The position numbers and the translations under genes are program-made. This document shows, piece by piece, positions 21,990-30,809 of a DNA stretch of 64,000 nt. Each line of letters begins with the position of its first letter. Positions within the stretch are counted from its first letter, which is position 1. Under the pieces are notes generated by a model. The model was not told the origin of the DNA and made no database searches. It saw only the letters and a list, made by a program, of their open reading frames with translations. Origin of the DNA: Ceratothoa steindachneri (lineage: Eukaryota; Arthropoda; Malacostraca; Isopoda; Cymothoidae); assembly GCA_963969495.1 (NCBI GenBank), contig OZ018330.1, positions 49,435,706 through 49,499,705 of the forward strand, read 5' to 3'.

Positions 21990-22909
21990 CGAGGGGCGGT
22001 CAATAAGTTTTGCAATTCGGATATAAGGAAACGAGATATGAGGAAAAGTGTTTTATTATTTTTCAATATAACTACCCTCGACTTCAATGCACTTGCGCCA
22101 CTTGTCCCTGAGGCTTCGAATTCCCGACAACCACAAATCTCCCGACTGCTGTTCAATCCACTCCTGGACGGCGAGCTGGACATCTTCATCGTCCCCAAAC
22201 TGGCGTCCACGCAGTGCAGCCTTGAGCTGGCGGAATAAAAAGTAGTCGCTAGGGGGCCAGATCTGGACTGTAGGGGGATGGTTGAGCTACTCGAATCCGC
22301 ACTCACGCGGGGCAGCTTGTGCAACTCTGGCCTTGTGGACTTTGATGACGTTGAAGTCGAGGTTTCTAGGGACCCAACGGGCAGAGACCTTGGTCATGGC
22401 CAAATTGTCGTGGATGATGTTGATAACACTTCCATGTGATATTCCAAGTTCTTGCTCAATTTCTTCGACCTTCACCCCGTCGATTTTCGAGGATCATCCT
22501 CTCCACACGGGCCACATTGTCCTCGTTGGTTACATCTGACGGGCGTCCTGGACGGGGGTCATCTTCAAGGGACTCACGACCATGGCGGAACTCCCTATTC
22601 CAGCGAACAATGGTTGCATAGGAAGGGGCGGTGTCAGTGTACCCTGCAACCATGCGTTCATTGATCTCTTTTGCATTCCCGCCTTCCTTGGTCAACAATT
22701 TGATCACTGCGCGGTGCTCAACCTTCTTCATTGTTAAAAAAATTGTAACTGACGATCTGCGATCAGCTACTGTTTCTTAAATAGACGAGGCAGGATCGTG
22801 CTGCTGCAGGTCCTGACTTGTTATAACTTGTCCTAACACCACCACAAACAGCCATCCCTCTTTCTCTGTTTTTCCCTACTGATTCACAAAACTTATTGAC
22901 CGCCCCTCG
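21990..22909 (-). mobile_element. internally deleted mariner element, copy 2
   Basis: Ends CGAGGGGCGGTCAATAAG and its complement are flanked by TA (21988-21989, 22910-22911). The element is 920 bp, in the opposite orientation to copy 1 and clearly of the same family, with nearly the same internal deletion. It is a second non-autonomous copy with intact ends. Confidence 0.93.
22056..22731 (-). pseudogene. mariner transposase, internally deleted (copy 2)
   Basis: The frame starts MKKVEHRAVIKLLTKEGGN at 22731 and is open through the first helix-turn-helix and the 'DDPRPGRPSD' linker that copy 1 lost. A frame shift near 22475 leads into the second helix-turn-helix ('EQELGISHGSVINI'). At 'RWVPRNL' it joins directly, in frame, to 'DFNVIKVHKARVAQAA', so the deletion junction lies 13 bases from that of copy 1. 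After a stop near 22290 another frame gives 'PDLAPSDYFLFRQLKAALRG' and the C-terminal 'WRKCIEVEGSYIEK' (stop near 22056). The first two catalytic aspartates are absent. Confidence 0.9.
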
Positions 22910-22911
22910 TA

Positions 22912-23249
22912 TGAGGAACATATAAAAATTTTAATATTCTTTTCCTATTTATTATTTGAAGGATAAAGAGCAACGGGAGGATAGAGAATGCGGATAAATG
23001 AAACGAGAACTTCCCGATAAATTTCTCATAATTTCCATTTTTTCACCATATGGAAAATGGTGTACTTCATTCAATGCATTAAATTACGATTTTCCGTTTT
23101 GGAATTTCATTCCTCATGGTTACCTTTGAAGTTATTTTTTATTCTTTTTTTTTATTCTTAAGGTTTGACAATTTATTCTTGAATAATATTCATAACTGAA
23201 TATTATGTCACTTAATTTTAGATGTTTTTTTTCAATTGAAGTTTCAATG
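22912..23249. other. unannotated AT-rich DNA
   Basis: Nothing recognised between the mariner copy and the next transposase remnant. Confidence 0.5.
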
Positions 23250-23640
23250 CGTTCAAAAAACATCGAACGACGCTGGTAGTCTTGTTCGCTAAGCTGTTGC
23301 AAACATAATTTTGAATGACTTCATTCTTAAATTCATCGAGATTATTTTCCGAATGATATCCAGTTTGATTCCCGTCTCAGCTGATAGTCGTCTCATAGAT
23401 GTCTTGTTGTCCGTTTTAAGTTGATTTGCGACTAAATCAATGTTTTGAGCGGTTCGCATACCTTTGGGGTGCGCCCAGACTTGTCTTTATGCTTGTTCTT
23501 GATTAAGCTGTGATGATTCTATTTTGAGAAAATCCTGCCGTCTGAAAGACCATTGGGTGGCAACTACTGAGCCATGTTTGATCATCTGTTCTGCGATGAA
23601 AACACGTTGCATGTACGACAAATAACCTGTGATTGTGGTA
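23250..23640 (-). pseudogene. mariner-like transposase N-terminal remnant
   Basis: On the minus strand, 'HPKGMRTAQNIDLVANQLKT' is followed by 'NKTSMRRLSAETGIKLDIIR'. This fits the paired helix-turn-helix of a mariner-like family ('RTPxxIxxVxxxLxxxPxxSMRxLAxExxISxxxIRRIL'). The same pattern (VRTPEFIQQLLN... IRALAREVGFGVTTM) is seen at about 61.7 kb. Only the DNA-binding part is present; the catalytic half is not found. Confidence 0.6.
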
Positions 23641-23738
23641 GATAAATCTATCATTTTTTAATAAGTACAGATTTCGTATCCAATATATCGGAAAATTTAT
23701 ATAAAACTTTAAAAAAGGAAATTTTTTGTGGTCTCACA

Positions 23739-23739
<1 letters not shown>

Positions 23740-23773
<34 letters not shown>
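23740..23773. repeat. (TA)n microsatellite, left fragment
   Basis: About 17 TA units end exactly where the 23774 transposon begins. The array resumes at 25091, immediately after the transposon. Confidence 0.95.
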
Positions 23774-23777
<4 letters not shown>

Positions 23778-25087
23778 GCGGCAGAGGCAGAACCGATTCA
23801 GCAGTTTTGAGGAGTCAATGCTCGGGGGGCGGGGGAGGTGCGGTTTCGCTCTGCTCCGTAGACAGCCCCATTTCAGTACCAAACATGGTGTGGACGGGAG
23901 TACATCGTGGCTTTGCAGTGCGCGCGTATTTTGAGAACAATCACTCTGTGATTGCGGCGCAAAGAGCTTTTCGGTGACGGTTCACTATTCCGCGCAACGA
24001 TGCCGTTCTTCAGGCGAACACAATTCGGTCCTGGGTTAGGCAGTTGGAGGCACCTAGTAGCACACTAAGAAGAGATACACATGGCCGACGTAGGTCCATC
24101 AGAACACAAGAAAATGTGAAGATGGTGAGAGCAGCGATCGTGCAGTCGCCGAGACGTTCTGCCCCAAGGCATGCTGTTGCTTTGGGAATTTCCGACCGCA
24201 GTTTGAGGAGGATTCTGCCCATGGATTTGAATTTCAATCCCTACAAAATAATGATGGCTCAAGAATTGAACCAAGCAAACTTTGCCAACCGCCAAAATCT
24301 GTGTGAAAACATGTTTGCACAGTTTGCTCCCGAGACAGCTGTCTTCAGTAGCGACGAGACACATTTTCACCTCTGTGGGGCTGTGAATAAGCAAAATTTC
24401 CGTTACTGGGCTGAAAATAACCCCTGAATTATCCACGAAATACCGCTACATTTCCCTAAACTTAAGGTGTGGTGTGCCATATCACAATTTTTGCGTGATA
24501 GGCCCGTACTTCTTTGAGGAGGAAGGAATGACCATTACCGTGAATTCCGAACGTTATGTCATAATGTTGCACAATTTTCTGCAGCCCAGAATGAAGGAGG
24601 TTGTTGAAGATAAGGGATTGTGGGGACGTGTGGTTCCAGCAGGATGGGGCTACAGATCACACAGCCCGAATTTCACTCAATGTTTTGACACGAATGTTTC
24701 ACGGACGTCATGTGTCTCTGAGGGGTGATGTAGGGTGGCCTACGCGTTCACCTGATTTGAGCATTTGTGACTTCTTTCTTTGGGGATATCTAAAAGAAAA
24801 GGTGTTTAAACATCGCCCTCACACCCCACCACAGCTCTGGAAGCCGATTATTGAAGAAGTTAACGCTATACCCCGCAGTATGTGCGAACGTGCTGAACGA
24901 AACTTCAGAGATTGACTCTAACAGTGTGTTGTTGTTAACAGATTCCATCTTCATGACATTATTTTCAGAACCTAGGGATTATAAATGGTATGTACTGCTA
25001 ACCTCAAGTATAATAACATTTCTTCTCTATATATCCCCCTTACTTTTTTATAACTCCTTAAAACTGCTCAATCGGTTCTGCCTCCCC

Positions 25088-25090
<3 letters not shown>
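23774..25090 (+). mobile_element. DD41D-type IS630/Tc1/mariner transposon
   Basis: A 1,317-bp element bounded by (TA)n on both sides. Its ends form an inverted repeat: AGGCAGAACCGATTCAGCAG near 23784 matches, with one or two mismatches over about 31 bp, the complement of 25050-25084. The outermost bases differ slightly (GGGTGCGGC against CAGGGGG). It encodes one decayed transposase. Insertion at TA is the rule for this superfamily, and a TA array offers many sites. Because both ends are preserved, the boundaries are well supported. Confidence 0.9.
23887..24915 (+). pseudogene. DUF4817-type transposase, all three catalytic motifs visible but frames broken
   Basis: The N-terminal block (23889-24000: 'VHRGFAVRAYFENNHSVIAA', 'QRAFR') is the helix-turn-helix of the DUF4817 type. 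The next block, 'RSIRTQENVKMVRAAIVQSP', leads to 'ALGISDRSLRRIL'. First catalytic motif: 'FSSDETHFHL' near 24345. Second: 'WFQQDGATDHTA' near 24630. Third: 'RSPDLSICDFFLWGYLKEKV' near 24750. I count 41 residues between the second and third aspartates, the DD41D spacing described for rosa/Visitor-like groups. The product would cut and join transposon ends in the nucleus. Stops at about 23975 and 24425 and frame shifts near 24475 and 24600-24620 disable it. Confidence 0.88.
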
Positions 25091-25152
<62 letters not shown>

Positions 25153-25180
25153 TAAATAGATAGATAGATAGATAGATAGA
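25091..25180. repeat. (TA)n then (GATA)n microsatellite, middle fragment
   Basis: TA units fill 25091-25150, then GATA units to about 25180. It separates the DD41D transposon from the left end of the Tc1 element. Confidence 0.95.
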
Positions 25181-25183
25181 GAG

Positions 25184-25310
25184 AGTGGGTACAATAAATA
25201 TCCGATACATGGTCAAAAGTTTATTTACCATAGTTACACAACAGCAAAGTAATCGAAAATTCACATCTTATGTATTTTGTATGTTGAATACAAATTGGTC
25301 GCCAACAGAT
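25184..25310 (+). repeat. Tc1 left inverted repeat, outer part
   Basis: It matches the complement of 30618-30744 over about 127 bp with few mismatches: AAATATCCGATACATGGTCA, TTTATTTACC, AACAGCAAAGTAATCGAAAA. The match ends abruptly at GAATACAAATT (25310), where LINE coding sequence begins. Confidence 0.9.
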
Positions 25311-27954
25311 ATTCATGGTCGTGCAGAATATGATTTTGCTAGTGTTTCGGACTGTTCACAGTTGGTGTCCGGCCCTACTCATTATGCTGGTAACTGTCTC
25401 GACTTAGTACTTACGGATGTACCTGATATTGTTAAAGCAGAAATTAATGCACCCATAAGTACATCCGATCACTCTGCCATCAGTTTTGAACTTAATCTTA
25501 GGCAACCTGTCCCTTCTTATACTATTACGAAGTAGATTTATCTAAAAAACAGGGTTAACTGGAATAATGTCCGTGATGATGTTTCCAGGATCCAATTGGG
25601 GGCCATTCTTTGCAGTGCTGAGCCCATGTCCGCTTCTAATGAACAGATACTTAGTATTATTTCTCACTGAGTCCCTGTTAAAAGGATCTCATATCGGTTC
25701 AATGATAAGGCCTGGTTTACAGTGGAATGCAAAACTACTCAAATGCCAAACAGGCAGCATAGCGCCACTGATCTCAGCTACACACAAGAGAATCTTGGAA
25801 CGATTATGTTCTAGCAAGATCTCAAGCAGAGATGATTTATTATGATGCGGAAGGGGAATATGTCAGCTCTGCCAAGGATAAATTGTTAAGCGCCATTGAT
25901 CCACATAAATGGTGGTTCACCCTTAAATCAGTGGTCTTTGGCTGTAGCTTATCACTTCTTCCACTGCTCTCTGAGAATGGTCAACTTATCACGAATCCAA
26001 ATGAAAAAGCTGATCTTTTGATAAAGCACTTTGACTCTAAACTTAGTAGAGAGCAATTAATTTTCAATCAAGAAATGGCCATTATGCCTACTCTTAATAA
26101 AATTGCATTTCGGTCGAAAGAAGTGGAGAAGCTACTGAATGCTCTTGATCCATATGGGGGCACAGATCCCCTTAAGATGTTTCCTTTGTTTTTCAAGGAA
26201 ACTTCTGCTCTAATCGCAAAAAAAAACTAAGTGCCTTATTTAGATGCCTCATGCGATCTAGATCGTTCCCCGAGTGTGGAAGGTAGCTCACATTAAGCCT
26301 ATTGTTAAGGGAACTCCCTCCCCTGATCCCTTTAATTATCAGCCAATCTCTATTACACCAATACTTTCGAAAGTTTTTGAGCACCTCGTTGCAGCTCACC
26401 TTTCCCGCTTTCTTGAGAGATCAGGTGTTCTTCCTTGTAATCAATTTACTTATCGAAAAGAGCTTGGTAAACGGATGCACTTCTTACGATCTCTCACAAT
26501 ATCCAGTTAGCACTAGACTAGGGGCATGAGGCCCGCATAGTTCAACTGGATCTCTGAGCTGCCTTTGATAGAGTAAATCATAATGGCTTGCTGAAGAAGC
26601 TAAGAGATATTGGTGTTGGTGGACGAATTTTATCTATTTTAAAGCAATTCCTAGTGGGTCGCGCCCACAGGGTTTGTTTTGATGCCAACTTCAGTAACTG
26701 GCATCCTGTCCACTCTGGCGTTCCGCTGGGCAGTGTTTTCGGACCTCTGCTCTTCAATATTTACACTGATGATCTCCATATTATCACAAAAATATTATGT
26801 ATGGTTATGCAGACGATGTAACTCTGCTCGCGACTATTGACTCCCCTCACTCTCGCAGCATTAAATCTAATTCCCTCAATGAAGATCTTCGATGCATTTC
26901 TATATGGTGCCATACATGGAACATACAGCTTAAAATTGCTCTAAATGTATGTGTATCTCACGATCTCGTAGCCCTTTTCCTCAACATGAACCTCTTCATG
27001 TTGATGGTTTAGCATTGAATGGTGCGGACGAACTGGACATTTTGGGTGTTAAATTTGATTCCAAATTAACTTTTGAGTGTCACATCAGATCTCTCGTGAC
27101 TACTGCTTCACAGAAATTGGGAATCATGAGAAAGGCCTATGCCACCTTCAATGATGCTTCCGTGTCCGCCACTTGCTTCCGAAGCTTTATTTTTTCCAGC
27201 TTTGGAATATTGTGCCCCTTTCTGGTCGTCTGCAGCTACCTCACACTTGCATCTTATTGACAGAGTCTCTTATACTGCCAGCTTTCTTTGTGGCGGTAAT
27301 GTTCAATGGAACCTTGCACATCGCCGGGAGATCAGCAATGTGTGCATACTCTATAAGATACAATCCAATCCGCATCACTCGCTGTATATTTCCTGGCCAA
27401 ATCGCTTTGTAGCAAGTAGAAACACTCGTCAGGCTTTGGCCTGGCATCCTCTTTGTTTTCATTCTATCAGATGCCGTACTTGCCAGTTTCAGCGTTGCTG
27501 TCTGCCAAGTGTTGTCCATCTTTGAAATTCCTTGGACGAAGAGACTTGTGCATCGAATAGTGTAGATGCCTTCAAAAAGAAAGCTAATAAGATTTTGTGT
27601 TCATCATGAGCCATTATCCTGTTAATTTGTTATTTATTATGTTTTTTCTTGTTTGAATATTCTATATACAGTATATCTTGTTTTGTTTAGATATTGCTAT
27701 ATACTGTTTTTCAAACTTTTTATTTAATTTTATTACTCAATTTAATTTAACTGAATCCATAGATGACTGGAAGCCTTGAGGTTTCTCTTTACCTATCTTT
27801 TCCCACTTTGTTCTTCTATCCCACTTCTTTTTCTTCTTACCATCGTTCCCTCTTCGATGTTGCAAGTGTGCGGGGATTGCTAATTGCAATCTATAGTGTT
27901 TGCACTCTTCCTGTTCTACCTGTCCCATCTTGTGTAATAATAATAATAATAATA
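25311..27954 (+). pseudogene. 5'-truncated LINE (jockey-like), endonuclease end to tail
   Basis: It opens within an apurinic-type endonuclease: 'TDIHGRAEYDFASVS', 'LDLVLTDVPD', and 'STSDHSAISFEL' (the conserved SDH block). Then come linker blocks 'LITNPNEKADLLIKHFDSKL' (25985) and reverse transcriptase: 'HIKPIVKG' and 'YQPISITPILSKVFE' (26280-26370), 'LDL*AAFDRVNHNGLLKKL' with a stop (26555), 'HSGVPLGSVFGPLLFNIYTD' (26715), catalytic YADD intact (26806-26817), 'LGVKFDSKLTFECHIRSL' (27040). C-terminal blocks follow to 'WNSLDEETCASNSVDAFKKK' (27528-27590). It ends with (TAA)n near 27937-27952. At least five frame breaks disable it. Family assignment to the jockey superfamily is by motif pattern only. 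Confidence 0.88.
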
Positions 27955-28035
27955 TTGCAAAGATAGTAAATCATTACTTTGATTACGGCAAAAATATCTA
28001 ACGAACGTTTCAAAAAGTAGCCGATACATCGATGA
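27955..28035 (+). repeat. Tc1 left inverted repeat, inner part
   Basis: CAAAGATAGTAAATCATT and TTTCAAAAAGTAGCCGATAC align, in order, with the complement of 30543-30617 (CAAATAGTAAAGCATT; CCTCAAAAAGTATCCAACAC). It is therefore the continuation of the repeat broken off at 25310. AAAAAGTAKCCRAYAC is the inner direct repeat, similar to the outer-end motif AATAAATATCCGAT, giving the IR/DR layout known for many Tc1 elements. Confidence 0.72.
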
Positions 28036-28045
28036 AAACCAGTAG

Positions 28046-28111
28046 GTAATTGGTGATCTGACCTTTCGTCGCTAGTACCGGTTCCAACCGTTTGGGATAT
28101 TTATTTATGAG
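28046..28111 (-). pseudogene. Tc1 transposase C-terminal fragment, cut off by the LTR insertion
   Basis: On the minus strand, the bases ending at 28111 encode residues such as 'YPKRLEPVLATKG', which match the last block of Tc1 transposases (usually 'MPRRLxAVIxxKGxxTKY'). This fragment is separated from the rest of the gene (29436-30361) by 28112-29430. The usual stop after this block is not present here; the frame runs on toward the inner inverted repeat. Confidence 0.8.
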
Positions 28112-29430
28112 TGTCGAGGTTTAGTGAGTGGGTAATCTCAGTCCCACTTCCTGGACATATATTTTATTACCGCACCGAGGTGAAGTGGAGGTGAAGCGTA
28201 TTCAATACACCTACCTTAGCCACTTTAGGTGAATAAGAATAACCCCGGTCCGTACCCTTTTGATCAAAACTAAGATGATGATTCCCTGAGTGTGTCCCAC
28301 ACTCAGTAAAATCCAACCATGAGTGGATCGGTGTAATATTGAGATTTAAGCCGAATGGATTGCTTAATAATTGCCAAAGGATCGTCCAAAATAGTTAAAC
28401 ACCCAGATACAAAAATAATATTTAATGTACATGAATTTGAAATGAGCAACAGCGTATATAAATATAAATAGAATTAATCTTGCACTGAATAAATAAGTCT
28501 ACAAAAATGTCGTGGGGATCACTTGGAAATTACTGATTGGGATGCTTGCGGCTTAATAACACCCGACAGCATGAATGGAATAGTATGTTGAATTAAACAC
28601 TGAATTAAGTAAGCACTTCTAATATTCGAGGGTATGGGCTCAGGATGAGAATTCTAGTACACAAATAAACTAGTCAAGTTAGGAGAGGGGATCATTCAAT
28701 TAACGATACCTTTGAGTTCGTAAGTATTTTTGAAGGGGACGGTGAAGATCTTCTTCTGGTGACGATGATCGTATCTAGTCCGGCCGTACAAGGTTACCGA
28801 ATGAGAGGGTAATCTTAGACCGGTGATATAATGATCCTATGCCGGATCACGAAGGTGAGCCAAACGGTGACTGAATCAGACTTCTTCTTCGAAGTACCTG
28901 CCTGATTATTCGGCTCCTGGAGTGAGGCGCCAAAACTGATTACCTAACTTCGTCTAGGGTAATCCGCAGAGGAAGGTCCTGTGTAACCTCAGACTCTGAA
29001 GGGATGGGCAGCTGCGAGAAGTTTGGCACCTACAAGTACCGTGAACGCAACAACCAATTCCCCGAGAAGTTCCTTCCTTGCAGCGGGGGACGGTTTCCTT
29101 TGTGATCGGGCTCCACACAAACTTGACGTAGGTCCAAGATCTTCTGCGTGATTCCAGGGAAAAATTTTCTTTTATTTCCCTTGCGAGCAGAAATCGAGAG
29201 AGAGAATCGAATTCTCGTAAAATCAGTATCGTCGCGCGAAAGACCTTTTTTCATCTTTGGGCAGACAGTATGTCTTTCACGCCTTCGAGCCATCTCGGAG
29301 TTTACGGTGGCGCGAAAAAGAGCGACAGAGAATTCGAGGCGTGAGGTGCGTTTAGAGATACGAGAGGGCACGCAGCTTGTGTTGGAATATTTCTGCGTAC
29401 ACTTATATACGCGGTATTTAGACTTCTACA
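28112..29430. mobile_element. second solo-LTR-like insertion, inside the Tc1 gene
   Basis: A 1,319-bp block begins TGTCGAGG and ends CTTCTACA, flanked by identical ATGAG (28107-28111 and 29431-29435). Removing the block and one ATGAG rejoins the Tc1 transposase frame, which proves insertion. No pol-like coding is seen. Length, TGT...ACA ends, the first six bases and the 5-bp target duplication resemble the 5974-7352 block, but the interiors do not align well by eye, so they may be different families. The minus frame at 29030-29371 and the plus frame at 29148-29492 overlap each other and lack known motifs. Confidence 0.8.
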
Positions 29431-29435
29431 ATGAG

Positions 29436-30361
29436 GTTCTTACAAATATTTGTAGGTATCTTGGTCCATTCTTCTTCGCATATTCTTTTTAAATCTGTTA
29501 GATTTCTTGGGTCCCTTTACTGAATCTTTAGTTTTAATTCTCACCACAGGTTCTCGATAGGATTTAGGTCTGGCGACTGACTTGGCCATCCTATAACCTT
29601 TATTTTCTTCTGCTGAAACCACGCTGCAGTGCCCTTAGCTGTATGTTTTGGATCGTTGTCCTGCTGGAATGTCCATCATCTTGGCAACTTCAAGTCGTCT
29701 GCAGACTGTAGGAGATTATCATCCAGAATCCAGCGATACATCTGAGCATTCATTTTCCCTTCAAGAATATGGAATCTTTCAGGACCTGTAGAGGAGAAGC
29801 AGCCCCATACCATTATGCTGCCTCCTCCAAACTTCACTGTTGAGATTGTATTTTTAGGATCATGCGCTGTGTTTTTCTGCCTCCAAACGTGACTAACACT
29901 ATTCTGCCCAAATAACTCAATCTTCGTTATTTGACTTCTCTAAATATTCCGTGGCAAAATTTGTACGATTTCTGATATGAATTGGTTTCAACAAAGGTGT
30001 CCCTCTTGGTATGCGAGAATGGAATCCCTCGTTACTAAGAACTGCTCTAATTTTATTTTTGCATACGTTTGTTCCAGCTGCTTCCAAATCTTTCTCAAGT
30101 TCAGATCGAGTCACTCGAGGATTCTTCTTTACTCTACGGACTCTATGTTTAGTTAGCCACACGGTTTGAAATTTTAGATGGACGCCCTAAACGTGGTAAA
30201 CTTGCAGTGGACTGATATGACGTGAACCGGCGAATCGTTTCACCAATGGTTGAGATTGGTATTTTTAGCATAGATGAAATTTTTCTATAGCCCAAACCAC
30301 TTTTATGTAACGGAACAATTAGTTCTCTGCTCCTTTTTGGCAATTCTTTAGTCTTCGCCAT
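29436..30361 (-). pseudogene. Tc1 transposase, main part
   Basis: It starts MAKTKELPKRSRELIV at 30361. The first helix-turn-helix follows ('GLGYRKISSMLKIPISTIGE'), then 'LPRLGRPSKI' (the linker), a frame shift near 30150, and 'RVTRSELEKDLEAAGTNV' with 'PLLKPIHIRNRTNFATEYLE' up to about 29920. A small deletion there removed the block with the first catalytic aspartate ('DE') just before 'KIELFG'. Further frames show 'VWGCFSSTG', the second motif '[12 protein letters not shown]' (near 29660) and the third, '[15 protein letters not shown]' (near 29570), a DD34E arrangement. It ends at the LTR insertion. Inactive: missing first aspartate, stops, frame shifts and two insertions in the element. Confidence 0.9.
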
Positions 30362-30542
30362 ATTAAAATTAGATTCTTGAACAAAGACCTCCTTCTCATG
30401 CAGCTCTCAGACACTGACTGAGGTCCGCTGTTTCACGTGGACGAAGTAGATTATTTTTCTAGAAAGTTCTACAGCATTCTTGTCACGTAAACCACTCTAG
30501 AATGTTCGAGAACTATTTATTGTCGTCTTAAAACTAATTTTG

Positions 30543-30740
30543 TGGGTGTGTTGGATACTTTTTGAGGCGATAATCTAACACTTTTGTCGATATATTATCA
30601 ATGCTTTACTATTTGTGTATTCTAATACCGAATTTGTATTCAACGTACAAAATACATAAGATGTTTAATTTTCGATTACTTTGCTGTTGTGTAACTAGGG
30701 TAAATAAACTTTTGACCATATATCGGATATTTATTGCACC

Positions 30741-30744
<4 letters not shown>
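30543..30744 (-). repeat. Tc1 right inverted repeat (about 200 bp)
   Basis: The uninterrupted partner of 25184-25310 plus 27955-28035. Outer direct repeat near 30717-30744 and inner one near 30543-30568 give the two transposase-binding positions expected of IR/DR-type Tc1 ends. Confidence 0.85.

Positions 30745-30806
<62 letters not shown>
30745..30806. repeat. (TA)n microsatellite, right fragment
   Basis: About 31 TA units, starting at the end of the Tc1 element. Confidence 0.95.

Positions 30807-30809
<3 letters not shown>

Larger units (their letters stand above)
25184..30744 (-). mobile_element. Tc1 transposon enlarged by two nested insertions
   Basis: The left end (25184: AGTGGGTACAATAAATATCC) and the complement of the right end (30744: AGTGGGTGCAATAAATATCC) are long inverted repeats of about 200 bp. 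A Tc1 transposase lies on the minus strand near the right end. Two foreign blocks, a LINE (25311-27954) and an LTR-like insertion (28112-29430), account for the excess length. Without them the element is about 1.6 kb, normal for a Tc1 with long repeats. Both ends abut TA or GATA repeats, as expected for TA insertion. The left edge is blurred by GATA repeats, so it may be off by a few bases. Confidence 0.88.

Noticed and set aside
21974..22324. 116-codon minus frame within mariner copy 2
   Set aside because: Out-of-frame shadow. The mariner C-terminus with 'PDLAPSDYFLF' is in another frame of the same strand.
25058..25264. Frames spanning the TA/GATA tract into the Tc1 end
   Set aside because: Microsatellite and inverted-repeat translation, not coding.
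29030..29492. Opposing 113- and 114-codon frames at the 3' end of the second LTR-like block
   Set aside because: Each is the antisense of the other, neither has a known motif, and one crosses the insertion boundary into the Tc1 gene.
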